64,000 nt of DNA from Paracentrotus lividus (GCA_940671915.1 CALNVZ010003743.1:84454-148453); one strand, 5' to 3'. Shown: positions 36,040 to 48,060, numbered from the stretch's first letter. Notes: generated by a model from the letters alone, not told the origin. Numbers and translations: made by a program.

Positions 36040-36530
36040 TTATTTTTTGAGCATTTTACAACTATTTTTACCACATTATGTAGATGAACATTTAAAAGCC
36101 TCCAGGATTTGAAACCTATCAAGAGTTCTATGAAACAGGTGTAGTGAAAATGCATGGCTCTGCAATGGAGAAAGTCAGTTCAATTGTCTGTTCAAATCGA
36201 AAGAAATTTGAAATAAATGCTGAATGTATAAGATCAAGCCCAAGCACATTTAGAAGAGTTTGGTGTACAGGAAGATGCCTGGAGTCTTTTATGTCCTCAG
36301 AGTGAATTAGAACGCCTTGAGCATCCAAAACAAATATAGATGTGGAAGATAGTGATGAAAGTCATGATATTCCCCGATTTGAAGCACACCCCCAAAACAG
36401 AGGATTATGGTTTAGAGTTACGTTCATCAAAAATATCTAAAACGGATAGACATTCTATGATAAGAAGTTTGAATGAAAAACAAATGCTAGTCTTTATATA
36501 AATACGAGAATGGTGTTTGATAAGGTAAAT
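36040..36530 (+). pseudogene. Helentron Rep-helicase linker
   Basis: Plus-strand frames read PHYVDEHLK, ETYQEFYETGVVKMHGSAME and similar short stretches that match the region between Rep and helicase in Helitrons. Single-base shifts interrupt them. Confidence 0.6.
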
Positions 36531-36539
36531 GGAAAATTA

Positions 36540-37795
36540 GTTGAACTTTTCAAGTATTCATAACTGGTGGTGCTGGAACAGGAAAGAGTCATGTAGTTAA
36601 ATGTATTTACTATGAAGCTACACGTATACTGGCCAGAATGTTACATATCCCGACGATATCTGTGTGTTAAAAATGGCTCCTACTGGAGTAGCTGCATACA
36701 ATATTAATGGTCATACTATTCACAGCATCTTGTCAATTCCAATTAGAGCTCAAATGCCTTACCAGCCACTTAGTGAAGAGAAAATAAGCGCTCTCCGTAG
36801 TAAGCTTACACAATTGCAAATTCTCATTATTGATGAAGTATCAATGGTAGACCAGAAGTTAATGTATAACGTTCATAGCCGTCTACGCCAAATAAAGCAA
36901 TCACGTGATCAGACTCCTTTTGGCGGCGTTTCTGTAATTGCTGTTGGTGATATGTATCAGTTACCTCCTGTGTTTGGAACTTCTTTATACAAAGATACAC
37001 TCCAAGGGCATATGGAATGACAATTTCAAAAAAGTAGAACTTAACAGATAATGAGACAAAAAGATGATACCAATTTTGCTCACTTACTGAATAGATTACG
37101 TATAAAACAAGACAAGGATGTTCTGAGTGACGAAGACTTGACAATGTTAAAATCTTGTGAAACAGGTGAAGAATGTGAAGATGCTCTCCACATTTATTCA
37201 TGTAACAAAGAAGTAGATGAATGGAATAGGAAATTACTGCATAAAAAATGTGTTAATGTGATATGTTTAAAAGCAGAAGACACTGAGAAGATGCAAAGAA
37301 AGGAAGTAAATTCGTGAAATCCCTGTCACACGGTGTCAAAGCCAGTTACCCAGTTTCTTGTGGATTGCAGTTAACGCGAGAGTCATGTTACTCAAAAACA
37401 TTGATGTTAGCAAAGGCCTTACAAATGGGTGTTTTGGAAATGTCACTGAAATAATAACGGATCAAACAAATAAAGCAGTTTGCATCAGAGTGAATTTTGA
37501 AAAGAAAATGTTGGTATTCATTCTATTGAACAATGTGAAGAATTCTGGGCAGAAAATATTCAAGGAGACAGTTTCCACTTAAACTTGCTTTGCATGTACA
37601 ATTCATAAAGTACAAGGTCTTACGCTAGACAAAGCTGTGATATCATTAAAAAGAGTATTTCAATGTGGACAAGCATATGTCGGGCTTAGTCGCGTTTCTT
37701 CATTATCTGGACTTACAATAGAAGATTTTGATCCTAGAAGGATACACTGTAATCCTGAAATAAAGGAAAGATTGGATAATATGGAAGAATTTATC
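36540..37795 (+). pseudogene. Helentron PIF1-type SF1 helicase
   Basis: Walker A is GGAGTGKS (36566-36589). [17 protein letters not shown] is motif Ia. [11 protein letters not shown] (from 36820) is Walker B, and GDMYQLPPV (36946-36972) is the PIF1 signature. NARVMLLKNIDVSKGLTNG (about 37372-37428), ACTIHKVQGLTLDKAV (about 37590-37637) and GQAYVGLSRVSSLSGL (about 37666-37713) are the C-terminal motifs. All ATPase motifs are present, split over several frames. The helicase would unwind the donor strand during rolling-circle transposition. Confidence 0.95.
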
Positions 37796-37814
37796 GAGGA
37801 AGTTGAAATTGAAA

Positions 37815-38484
37815 ACAATGATGGTTATAACTTGACATTGATTTTACACAATATACAAGGATTAAAACAACATTTTATAGATCTCCATTCTCAGTGTCAA
37901 TTCGTGAATGCAGACATCATTTGTTTGACTGAAACATGGATTAATGATGACAGTGTCCACGATGTTTAATATAAATGATTTTGAATTTTATCATCAGCCA
38001 CGTCATCTTTCGTACAATGAATCTGATACATGTAGTTCAACAAGTTTAAAGATCAAATACATGGTGGTGTTGGAATGTACATCAAAAACGTAAATTCAAG
38101 TAGATTAGATATATCTATTGATAATTTAGAGTTTATTGCAACTCTTATTAGCAGTCCTATTTCTGTCGTTGTTTCAGTTATATACCGTCCTCCATCATAT
38201 AATATAAAATCCTTTTGTCAAAGTCTAGCTATTTACTGAGCGAATTGAGTAAAAGAAGCACAAAATGTATTGTAACAGGTGATTTTAATGAAGATTTGTT
38301 GAAAGGAACTTCACAGATAAATCAGTTAATGTGTATGAATGGTTACACACAACATGTTTTAAATGCAACAACAGAGAATAGAACATTGATAGATCATGTT
38401 TACAGTAAGGGAGTGGATTCAATGAAAACTGAAGTCGTACCGATATATTATAGTTATCATGAAGCAATAAAGGTCCTGTTTTAA
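37815..38484 (+). pseudogene. Helentron EEP (apurinic-like) endonuclease domain
   Basis: NLTLILHNIQGLKQHF, then ADIICLTETWIND, then VVSVIYRPPS and CIVTGDFNEDLL follow in EEP order. The end reads TLIDHVYSKG and YYSYHEAI. The usual catalytic S-D-H box is S-Y-H here (38452-38460), so Asp is replaced by Tyr, which should harm catalysis unless it is an error. A C-terminal EEP domain separates Helentrons from canonical Helitrons. The frame shifts at least twice. Confidence 0.9.
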
Positions 38485-39549
38485 ACCAGATAAATAATTC
38501 TATATATAAGTCACTTGATTGGTAGATACCTCGTACATGTACTGATTTCTTTTCTTTTTTTTTAAATCTCTGTATCAACATGTAATTGTAAAAACATCAA
38601 AACCTTGGAAGACATTCCAAAGAAACCATGAATTAACAATATACATTGAAGTTTAACCAAGAGAATAAGAGATAGAGAGAGAAAATCAGGAACATATAGT
38701 TTAACGGAGTTCAATCCCATAAACAGTGGCACATACTTCATGTATATAACATAGTTCAAAGTATTATAGGGTACAATTACATAAGGGATCATAGAGTTTT
38801 TATACCTCTGTTCTACAGCGCGGTAAGTCCAAAAGATACCTTTAGGGGCACATATAACGTTGATTTGTGTGAATTAATCTATAAATAAAGCTTTTAATTG
38901 ATTACATCTGAAGATTTATATTTGATTTTATGTCTTGATCGGTGTATGTTTGCTGTTTTATTTCAAATGTTTGGTTCCAGCAAGACCTCTGGAGGCTCTC
39001 TCTGCTTCATCGGGATGACCGACGGGATTCTGGGAATCATACCTGTACGCATCATGTGCTTTCCTAGTTATTGAAGGTATGTTTGGGAGTTTGGTTGAGA
39101 CTTTATTGAGGTAAATACAGTACATGTAAATAGACAGTTTAGAATCATTGTCTATAAGTATTTCATGAAAACTTTACGTTGAGATCATTTTATTCAACCT
39201 ATCAGCTTTCATAAACTTTATTATGTATGATTGTCATGCTACATGCTCTAATTTAATTGTCCGTACTAGTGATATGAGAGTTTTTACTTATTGTAAAATT
39301 TGTTTTTTTAGATTCATAATTGTTTAAAGTTTCTTTTTTTCACCTTTGGTTTGTTCATAAATTTATAAATTGGTTCCCTAAGCTTTTGTATTCATGAAAG
39401 GTCGTTTTGTCATTACAAATGACCAATTTGATGGCATATTCAGTTCAGTGAACAATTATGTAATCAATACAATTCACCAGTGGCTGTAATGTACAAAGGA
39501 AAATCCATGGAATTTGTGAATATGTGCATCATTTCTTTCTTTTCTATAG

Positions 39550-39775
39550 AATGACTGCACAACCTACTCCCATGGTGACGGTGAAAAACCAACTGAAGGA
39601 TGGTTAACCTTTTCCCAAGAGGAAGGTGAATGTCACTTCCCTGGTTCCAGCAAGACTTCAACAATGGACATTTGAAGATTGGCACCTCTGGGGGCTCTGT
39701 CTGCTTCATCGGGATGACAGACGGGATTCTGGGAATCATACCTGTACGCATCATGTGCTTTCCTAGTTATTGAAG
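39550..39775 (+). other. Exon-like 'b' cassette, representative copy
   Basis: The block lies between an acceptor-like ttcttttctatag and a donor-like ttgaag|gtatgt, both retained in the copies at about 40251, 41750 and 43185. One frame opens NDCTTYSHGDGEKPTEGWLT and stops near 39674. No frame crosses the whole block, so it could be a terminal or non-coding exon. The opposite strand is also open. No family is recognised. Confidence 0.35.
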
Positions 39776-40291
39776 GTATGTTTGGGAGTTTTGTTGAGGT
39801 TTTATTGAGGTAAATACAGTACATGTAAATAGACAGTTTAGAATCATTGTCTATAAGTATTTCATCAAAACTTAACATTGAGATTATTTTATTCAACCTA
39901 TCAGCTTTCATAAACTTTATTATGTATGATTGTCATGCTACATGCTCTAATTTAATTTTCCGTACTAGTGATATGAGAGTTTTTACTTATTGTAAAATTT
40001 GTTTTTTTTTAGATTCATAATTGTTTAAAGTTTCCTTTTTTCACCTTTGGTTTGTTCATAAATTTATAAATTGGTTCCCTAAGCTTTTGTATTCATGAAA
40101 GGTCGTTTTGTCATTACAAATGACCAATTTGATGGCATATTCAGTTCAGTGAACAATTATGTAATCAATACAATTCACCAGTGGCTGTAATGTACAAGGG
40201 AGAATCCATGGAATTTGTGAATATGTGCATCATTTCTTTCTTTTCTATAGAATGACTGCACAACCTACTCCCAGGGTGACGGTGAAAAACC

Positions 40292-40505
40292 GGTGACCCG
40301 ACATTTGCTCCTGCGACATTTGCTCCGGGCTTTATTTCGTCTAAGATATAGGGTTAGGGTTAGGGTTGTAATAGGGATTTATATTAGGTTTAGGGTTAGG
40401 TTTAGGGTAGGGTATAGTGTAAAGTCCCTGGTTGAAGTTAGTCATTCGATTAGTGTATGGAATTTATAGCAGCACAATTGTAGCAGGAGCAAATGTCATG
40501 GATTC
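40292..40505. mobile_element. hAT-like MITE with telomere-like core
   Basis: A 214-bp insert interrupts one 'b' cassette. It is flanked by an exact 8-bp duplication, gaaaaacc (40284-40291 and 40506-40513). Inverted ends share gacatttgctcctgc (40300-40314) and gcaggagcaaatgtc (40483-40497). The core at about 40345-40410 contains repeated ttaggg-type units. An 8-bp duplication is typical of hAT elements. Confidence 0.85.
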
Positions 40506-43500
40506 GAAAAACCAGCTGAAGGATGGTTAACCTTTTCCCAAGAGGAAGGTGAATGTCACTTCCCTGGTTCCAGCAAGACTTCAACAATGGACATTTGAAG
40601 ATTGGCACCTCTGGGGGCTCTCTCTGCTTCATCGGGATGACAGACGGGATTCTGGGAATCATACCTGTACGTATCATGTGCTTTCCTAATAATTGAAGGT
40701 ATGTTTGGGAGTTTTGTTGAGGTTTTATTGAGGTAAATACAGTACATGTAAATGACTGTCTTTAAGTATTTCATCAAAACTTAGCGTTTAGATCATTTTA
40801 GTCCTGGAGTATGTATATTCATAAATCGATATAGGACCGAGGATTAAGAAAGCCACTGGATTGCTACATGTCATACCATTTATCAGTGTCAGTTAGCTAA
40901 TAACAACGGAGTTCAATCCCATAAACAGTGGCACATACATCATGTATATAACATAGTTCAAAGTATTATAGGGTACAATTACATAAGGGATCATAGAGTT
41001 TTTATACCTCTGTTCTACAGCGCGGTAAGTCCAAAAGATACTTCTAGGGGCACATATAACGTTGATTTGTGTGAATTAATCTATAAATAAAGCTTTTAAT
41101 TGATTACATCTGAAGATTTATATTTGATTTTATATCTTGATCGGTGTATGTTTGCTGTTTTATTTCAAATGTTTGGTTCCAGCAAGACCTCTGGAGGCTC
41201 TCTCTGCTTCATCGGGATGACAGACGGGATTCTGGGAATCATACCTGTACGCATCATGTGCTTTCCTAGTTATTGAAGGTATGTTTGGGAGTTTTGTTGA
41301 GACTTTATTAAGGTAAATACAGTACATGTAAATAGACAGTTTAGAAATATTGTCTATAAGTATTTCATCAAAACTTAACGTTGAGATCATTTTATTCAAC
41401 CTATCAGCTTTCATAAACTTTATTATGTATGATTGTCATGCTACATGCTCTAATTTAATTGTCCGTACTAGTGATATGAGAGTTTTTACTTATTGTAAAA
41501 TTTGTTTTTTTAGATTCATAATTGTTTAAAGTTTCCTTTTTTCACCTTTGGTTTGTTCATAAATTTATAAATTGGTTCCCTAAGCTTTTGTATTCATGAA
41601 AGGTCGTTTTGTCATTACAAATGACCAATTTGATGGCAAATTTCGTTCAGTGAACAATTATGTAATCAATACAATTCACCAGTGGCTGTAATGTACAAGG
41701 GAGAATCCCTGGAATTTGTGAATATGTGCATCATTTCTTTCTTTTCTATAGAATGACTGCACAACCTACTCCAGGGTGACGGTGAAAAACCAGCTGAAGG
41801 ATGGTTAACCTTTTCCCAAGAGGAAGGTGAATATCACTTCCCTGGTTCCAGCAAGACTTCAACAATGGACATTTGAAGATTGGCACCTCTGGGGGCTCTT
41901 TCTACTTCATCGGGATGACAGACGGGATTCTGGGAATCATACCTGTACGCATCATGTGCTTTCCTAGTTATTGAAGGTATGTTTGGGAGTTTTGTTGAGG
42001 TTTTATTGAGGTAAATACAGTATATGTAAATGACTGTCTTTAAGTATTTCATCAAAACTTAGCGTTTAGATCATATTAGTCCTGGAGTATGTATATTCAT
42101 AAATCGATATAGGACAGAGGATTAAGAAAGCCACTGGAATTCTACATGTCATACCATTTATCAGTATGAGGTAAATACAGTACATGTAAATGACTGTCTT
42201 TAAGTATTTCATCAAAATTAGCGTTTAGATCATTTTAGTCCTGGAGTATGTATTTTAAATCGATATAGGACCGAGGATTAAGAAAGCCACTGGATTGCTA
42301 CATGTCATACCATTTATCAGTGTCAGTTAGCTAATAACAACGGAGTTCAATCCCATAAACAGTGGCACATACATCATGTATATAACATAGTTCAAAGTAT
42401 TATAGGGTACAATTAATAAGGGATCATAGAGTTTTTATACCTCTGTTCTACAGCGCGGGTAAGTCAAAAGATACTTCTAGGGGCACATATAACGTTGATT
42501 TGTGTGAATTAATCTATAAATAAAGCTTTAATTGATTACATCTGAAGATTTATATTTGATTTATTCTTGATCGGTGTATGTTTGCTGTTTTATTTCAAAT
42601 GTTTGGTTCCAGCAAAGACCTCTGGAGGTCTCTCTGCTTCTCGGGATGACAGACGGGATTCTGGAATCATACCTGTACGCATCATGTGCTTTCCTAGTTA
42701 TTGAAGGTATGTTTGGGAGTTTTGTTGAGACTTTATTAAGGTAATACAGTACATGTAAATAGACAGTTTAGAAATATTGTCTATAAGTATTTCATCAAAA
42801 CTTAACGTTGAGATCATTTATTCAACCTATCAGCTCTTCATAAACTTATATGTATGATTGTCATGCTACATGCTCTAATTAATTGTCCGTACTAGTGATA
42901 TGAGGTTTTTACTTTTGTAAATTTGTTTTTTTAGATTCATATTGTTTAAAGTTCCTTTTTCACCTTTGGTGTTGTTAAACTTTTAAATGTTCCTAGCTTT
43001 TATTCATGAAAGGTCGTTTTGTCATTAAAAATGACCAATTTAAGCAATTTCGTTCAGTGCATTATGTAATCAATCAATTCACAGCAGTTCAGGCCATGTA
43101 ATGTTCAACAAGGGAGAAAATGACCCCCTGGAGGATAATCTGCATGTAATATGCAATGCATTTTCTTTCTTTCTATAGAAATGACTGCAGCACAACCTAC
43201 TCCAGGGTGACGGTGAAAAACCAGCTGAAGGATGGTTAACCTTTTCCCAAGAGGAAGGTGAATATCACTTCCCTGGTTCCAGCAAGACTTCACAATGGAC
43301 ATTTGAAGATTGGCCACTCTGGGGGCTCTTTCTACTTCATCCGGGATGACAGACGGGATTCTGGGAATCTACCTTACGCATCATGTCTTTCTAGTTATTG
43401 AAGGTATGTTTGGGAGTTTTGTTGAGGTTTATTGAGGTAAATACAGTATATGTAAATGACTGTCTTTTAAGTATTTCATCAAAACTTAGCGTTTAGATCA

Positions 43501-43729
43501 TATTAGTCCTGGAGTATGTATATTCATAAATCGATATAGACAGACGAGATTAAGAAAGCCACTGGAATTCTACATGTCATACCATTTATCAGGTCAGTTA
43601 GCTAATAACAATTAGTACATTGGACATATTGCATCAATTATATCAGTTTTTAAAATTGTTGGGGCATGTTAGCATGAAGCTTATAAACAATATGAATGTA
43701 CTTAAAAATCTGATTTCGTGTGCAGTCAC

Positions 43730-44125
43730 AGAGGTCATTGTTTATGTGAAAAGCGCTTGTTCTAACTTAAGAACCGTTTGATGGAAACATCTTTAAACTT
43801 GGGTCATGTGCTGCATATGGGAAGGACAATGAACTGATTAGATATGAGGTCATGAGGTCAAAGATCAAGGGACACAGAGTCTCATTCTCGCAATAGTGCA
43901 GAACCTATATGTTTTATTGTTTTTATTACAATCAATAGCCATCCTTGCCAAGGTGGGAATGATTCTGACGATATAACTTGAATAGATTTGGGGTCACAAT
44001 GTCCAAGATGACATGGTATCATGAAAGTAAATAATCAACATGAAAGTGCCATATGTTTCCGATCTGGCAATGGTGGAGGCATGCCTTCCGCAGTGCGCGG
44101 TCGAAGATTCATCTAGTCATTCTTT
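43730..44125 (+). repeat. Diverged dispersed repeat with ggtcaaagatcaagg core
   Basis: The segment runs from taagaaccgtttgatgg through gatatgaggtcatgaggtca to ggaggcatgccttccgcag and ends tcatctagt. This order resembles an interspersed repeat I recall from several marine invertebrate genomes. The identification is from memory. Confidence 0.45.
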
Positions 44126-44358
44126 AGTATTCAATCAAATAAGTAGTTGTTAATGCTCCAAGATTTGATGAAAGGATTTGATATAGCAGATTTGTTGTTT
44201 TCTATAAGCATATTCAGGTTTGAAAGAAAGATCAATGTTTATTGCAAAAGGGGATTCAGAGACTAATGTAATACCTGTAGGCCTATTGTGATTCTGCATC
44301 AAACCCACTGACATATATGCATCATTTATGTTGATCATTGTCATATTGTTCTTTACAG

Positions 44359-44582
44359 ATCCTGCTTCTATAAGCCAACATAGACACGTCACTTCACACA
44401 GGACACCATTGCTATCCTTCTTATTGTCCATCGTCGCTATCAATGTTCTACCTCTTATTTATGAGGAAATCAACAAACTCAGAATCCATGAATACAGACA
44501 GATGGACCTGTACACATCATTGTTGCCATCATTGACATTGCCTTTAATTTATGAGGAAATCAACAAGCTTGGAAGACCATAA
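44359..44582 (+). CDS. Candidate terminal exon with internal duplication
   Basis: The acceptor-like tattgttctttacag is followed by a phase-1 frame open for 74 codons to TAA (44580-44582). It contains LPLIYEEINKLR and, about 78 bases later, LPLIYEEINKLG. The duplicated DNA (atttatgaggaaatcaacaa) is near-identical, so it arose by a local duplication. No family is recognised. The next kilobases are AT-rich and end with aataaataaaa near 46180, consistent with a 3' UTR. It might be the end of a gene crossing the cassette array. Confidence 0.4.
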
Positions 44583-46339
44583 ATACATCATTTGTCAAGC
44601 CCAGACCCAGAAGACAATGAAAACTTTCTGACCTAATTGTAATGTAGAAAGTGTATAGAAAGTACATTTTTTGACATTTTAACTACAATGTAGAAAATCA
44701 ATCTTCTAATTTTTCAGCAACTTCGTCAAATGAGGTTCCTTTTTATACATTTTAATGCTGATATTAGACATTTAAAACTTGCTATAGACTTTAAATATCA
44801 ATATATTAGTGACTTAATATCTGCCTATGTTACATGTATATTTAAAATTTGTGTAAGGGCAATTCAATAGAGGTCAGCATACAATCAGATGTATTAGATT
44901 TGACATCTTTGATAACAATATTTTTTATTATTTTCTACTATATGAAACATGTAATTAAGGTTAGTATAAGCACTGGGAAGAAGACAATAGATTGATAAAT
45001 AGAAAATATCAGAAAAAAATGAGGGTTGTCGTACATCAGGTTTTGACACTTTAGAGTTCATAGTAAAAATATTTGTGATGTGTTTGATTTGCATTGTTTC
45101 AGTTATAGGGATGTTACTTAATGAAGGGGTCAGACTCACTCAGTTCAAACATTTGCATGATGTTATCGTATTTTTCAGCTTATTTTTTTAAAAATTGACA
45201 ACATTTTTTTTTTGGGGGGGGGGGTATGGAGGAGATTATTCATAAAGTTGGTTATAATTATTGTGTATTATTAACATACGGTCACTTAGTTTGTCTTTAT
45301 TTAAATTCTTTAAATTGAAAGTTATATCTATCCTTAACACTATGTTCAAATATTTTTGTGCCATATGGATTATTGTGTTATTGTGAACGGAAATGTTTCA
45401 CAAAGAAACAGTATACCATCTGGGGGTAAGATTTAATTTGTAATTTTTTACCTGTTGTAAAGGAGTTCCTAGTTATCAGGACAGTTTAGAACAAAAGGTG
45501 TTATAGTGCATCCCAAAATAATTTCCTTACTTTGATTTCTTCATATTAAAAATATATAAATTACCATGATGTAGCCTTATATTTATAAATGCTGTATCAT
45601 TTAACAGAATTTAAAATACCCTTTCACATAAAATGAAACAAAGTCATACAATTTATACATTTATATATGATGATTTTAAATTTTGGAATTCTATGAAATG
45701 TTTGAACATATATAATTGGATCACAATCCAATAATGCAAAAGAAATTTGCCTTACCATATTTTTACTATGTTTGTTTTTGTATTTTTTTTTTGAGTGCAT
45801 GACTAACTATCAAGGGGAGGGGGGGGGGGGGTTCTCCTAAATAAATTATGTGAAGCTATATCTCATGTTGTTACATCATGAATCTATTTCTTTGAGAATT
45901 AAAATACTAGATGCAGTTTTTCCTGTTATATCGAGTTCAGTTGATGCTTCAAAGTTCTTTAGAAAAGTGTTAGTATGGACTGAGCCTGCCTCTGGAGGTG
46001 GCACGATATATGTCAGATGGGGGGGGGGGGGGGGAAGGGGGGGGTTGGCAGATTGTTTCAGGGTAATTGTATGGCAGTAAAGAGTCTATTCCTAAAGGAG
46101 ACAATTATTTATGTTTTGTAAATTGGGAAATATCTTGTATGATTATGTTTTTGTTATGTAATATGTGTTAAATTTTCAATAAATAAAACACCCCAAAGAA
46201 TACCTTAACAAAATTATGCTAAATATATGAAAAATAAAGTGACTCGGGCTAGCTTATAAACAAAACAGAACTCTCTCAAAGATATGGGGTTTTTTTCTAT
46301 ACATTGAGCATTTGTATTATTATGTAGCACTCGATCTTT
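44583..46339 (+). other. AT-rich stretch, possible 3' UTR
   Basis: No coding frame is supported. G runs occur near 45215, 45820 and 46020. An AATAAA cluster at about 46180 could be a polyadenylation signal for the plus strand. Confidence 0.35.
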
Positions 46340-46364
46340 NNNNNNNNNNNNNNNNNNNNNNNNN
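46340..46364. other. Assembly gap (25 N)
   Basis: A run of N marks a scaffold join. The true distance is unknown. Confidence 1.
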
Positions 46365-46379
46365 TTGTGTTTATGACAA

Positions 46380-47430
46380 TTAAGTTGCTGATGATGATGA
46401 TGATCATAATGCAGATGTCGATGTTGTTGATTATAATGATGGCCATAATCATACTGTCATATAATCTTGAAACTTAAGATAATCAAAGTCATCATGTTTA
46501 TCATATTCATGATCACCACGAATGTTATCGCCTTATGCTACAGTCACACAAACACTTCCGTTTAGTTATGTCCGGGTTGCGTACAAGAAGTCACTTCTGC
46601 GAATCCCCACAAATTCTTTCCCATCATAGTCATCAGTGGAAATAATGATAATTCATTCATCCAATAAAACAGAGAAATGCATATGAAATGATAGAATAGA
46701 GGATGAAATAAGAATAAAACAACAGAAACTAAAGGTAAGTGTCTGTGTGATTGTAGCATTTGACTTGATGATCACAGGCGCATAACTAAATGTATTGAAT
46801 TCCTCGGAGTTAGATTCCTGGCCATGACACATAGGCACTTGAGCAAGGCATTATTAAACAGCTATGCTCTTTTTACCCTCTTTTTATCCTCAATTAGATA
46901 AATAGAAATGCAATTAGCATTCTTGACATTAATGTGAGCACTTGTATATAAAAAAACGATCATGATAGTGTTGGTGATGATGATGATAGTGGTAGTGATA
47001 ATGGAATGGCATAATGAAAATAATGATGGTATGGTATGATATTCATAATAGTTGACATATATGCCAAGATATGAGATAATACAACATGGTAACATATTTT
47101 GTGACATAAAATTGTGATCATGATAGTGTTGGTGATGATGATGATAGTATTAATGATGATGGAATGGCATGATAAAAATAATGATGGTATGGTATGATAT
47201 TCATAATAGTTGACATATATGCCAAGATATGAGATAATACAACATGGTAACATATTTTGTGACATAAAATTAATTATTAATAAATGATGAAAATGATCAT
47301 GATAATGGTGATGTTGCTGCTGATGATAATGGTGATGTTGCTGCTGATGATAATGATGATGGTATAATGGTGATTATGATGATGAGAATACTGATTATGA
47401 TAATGGTGATGGTATATAAAAAAAGTCTGA
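46380..47430. repeat. GAT-rich microsatellite with a 156-bp duplication
   Basis: Repeats of gatgat and gatgatgat dominate. Segments 46957-47110 and 47113-47268 are near-identical tandem copies containing gttggtgatgatgatgatag. A shorter repeat, gataatggtgatgttgctgct, lies at 47300-47350. Confidence 0.85.
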
Positions 47431-47580
47431 CAAAATTAATAAATGATCTCTCATGGATAGACCACCTTATAAGAAATGAAAGAAGAGAAAAGAAAGACAA
47501 AATGATTTACATAAGAAATTCTATAAAAAAAGAGGAAAAAAAGGACAAAGCAAATGATTTCATAAGAAATGATAAATATG

Positions 47581-48060
47581 TAGACACACTGGACTCGAAC
47601 CCACGCGAGCCACGGTCTTTTGATTACGAGTCAGACGCCTATGAAGAATTACACGTAAAACGAAAAATTCCAAACGGCAAAAACATTTCAAGTACGGCAA
47701 GTTATATAAGTCATGATTCCGAAGTATGATTTAAAAAAACATATGATATGTTTAAGAGAATTTTCTTGCCTACAACCATTCAAAATTTCAGAGAAAATGA
47801 AGCAGAAATGACGGAGGGAATGGTCATTTCAGGAGGGCTTACAGTTTTATATTTCAACCAAAAGTGCTTCGTAATAGAGATAATGTGATTTTACAAAATG
47901 GCGTCTGGATGACGTCACGTGACCTCGATGACCTTGAAAAGTTTCGTAGCACGTCTTCATAGTAAGGTCCATAAATGACATGAAAACGAATGAAATTGAT
48001 CTGGCCGATTTTGAGATATCGTGCGGACAAAATATTGACTATAATAATACGTTGTGTACA
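47581..48060 (-). repeat. tRNA-ended repeat, copy A (internally deleted)
   Basis: It starts with an antisense tRNA-like segment (B box read on the minus strand as GGGTTCGAGTCC, 47586-47650). It continues with tgattccgaag and gaagcagaaatgacgg as in copy B. It then jumps to the distal end (gatgaccttgaaaa..., gagatatcgtgcggac), so the middle ~0.9 kb is missing. Confidence 0.75.

Larger units (their letters stand above)
27973..38484 (+). mobile_element. Helentron (Helitron2-type rolling-circle transposon)
   Basis: A 10.5-kb plus-strand coding series carries the diagnostic Helitron set: an HUH/two-tyrosine Rep nuclease, a PIF1-type helicase and a downstream EEP endonuclease, the last being the mark of Helentrons. 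Upstream lie a PHD-like finger, two OTU proteases and an additional protease-like domain. Such elements transpose by single-strand nicking and rolling-circle copying. The reading frame changes many times through small indels and there are a few in-frame stops, so no intact polyprotein is present as assembled. The exact ends were not found; limits given are those of coding similarity. It lies between a degraded repeat (26600-27730) and a cassette array (38580-43600). Confidence 0.93.
38580..43600 (+). repeat. Tandem array of ~1.43-kb units with exon-like cassettes
   Basis: The phrase acggagttcaatcccataaa recurs at 38703, 40904 and 42338. Each unit has a short 'a' cassette (after ggttccag, e.g. 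38990, 41184, 42615) and a longer 'b' cassette (after ttttctatag, e.g. 39550, 40251, 41750, 43185). An additional ~709-bp internal duplication produced two adjacent 'b' copies in the first unit. The last units carry frequent single-base deletions. Confidence 0.92.

Noticed and set aside
40345-40410. True telomere or chromosome end
   Set aside because: Only a few imperfect ttaggg units are present, inside a MITE with target duplications and with sequence on both sides.
39464-43317. Minus-strand open frames in the cassette array as genes
   Set aside because: They are the same frame repeated because the DNA is tandemly repeated. There is no start context or domain, and the later copies are broken by indels.
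46380-47430. Open frames rich in I, S and T on the minus strand
   Set aside because: They are translations of GAT/ATC microsatellite sequence.
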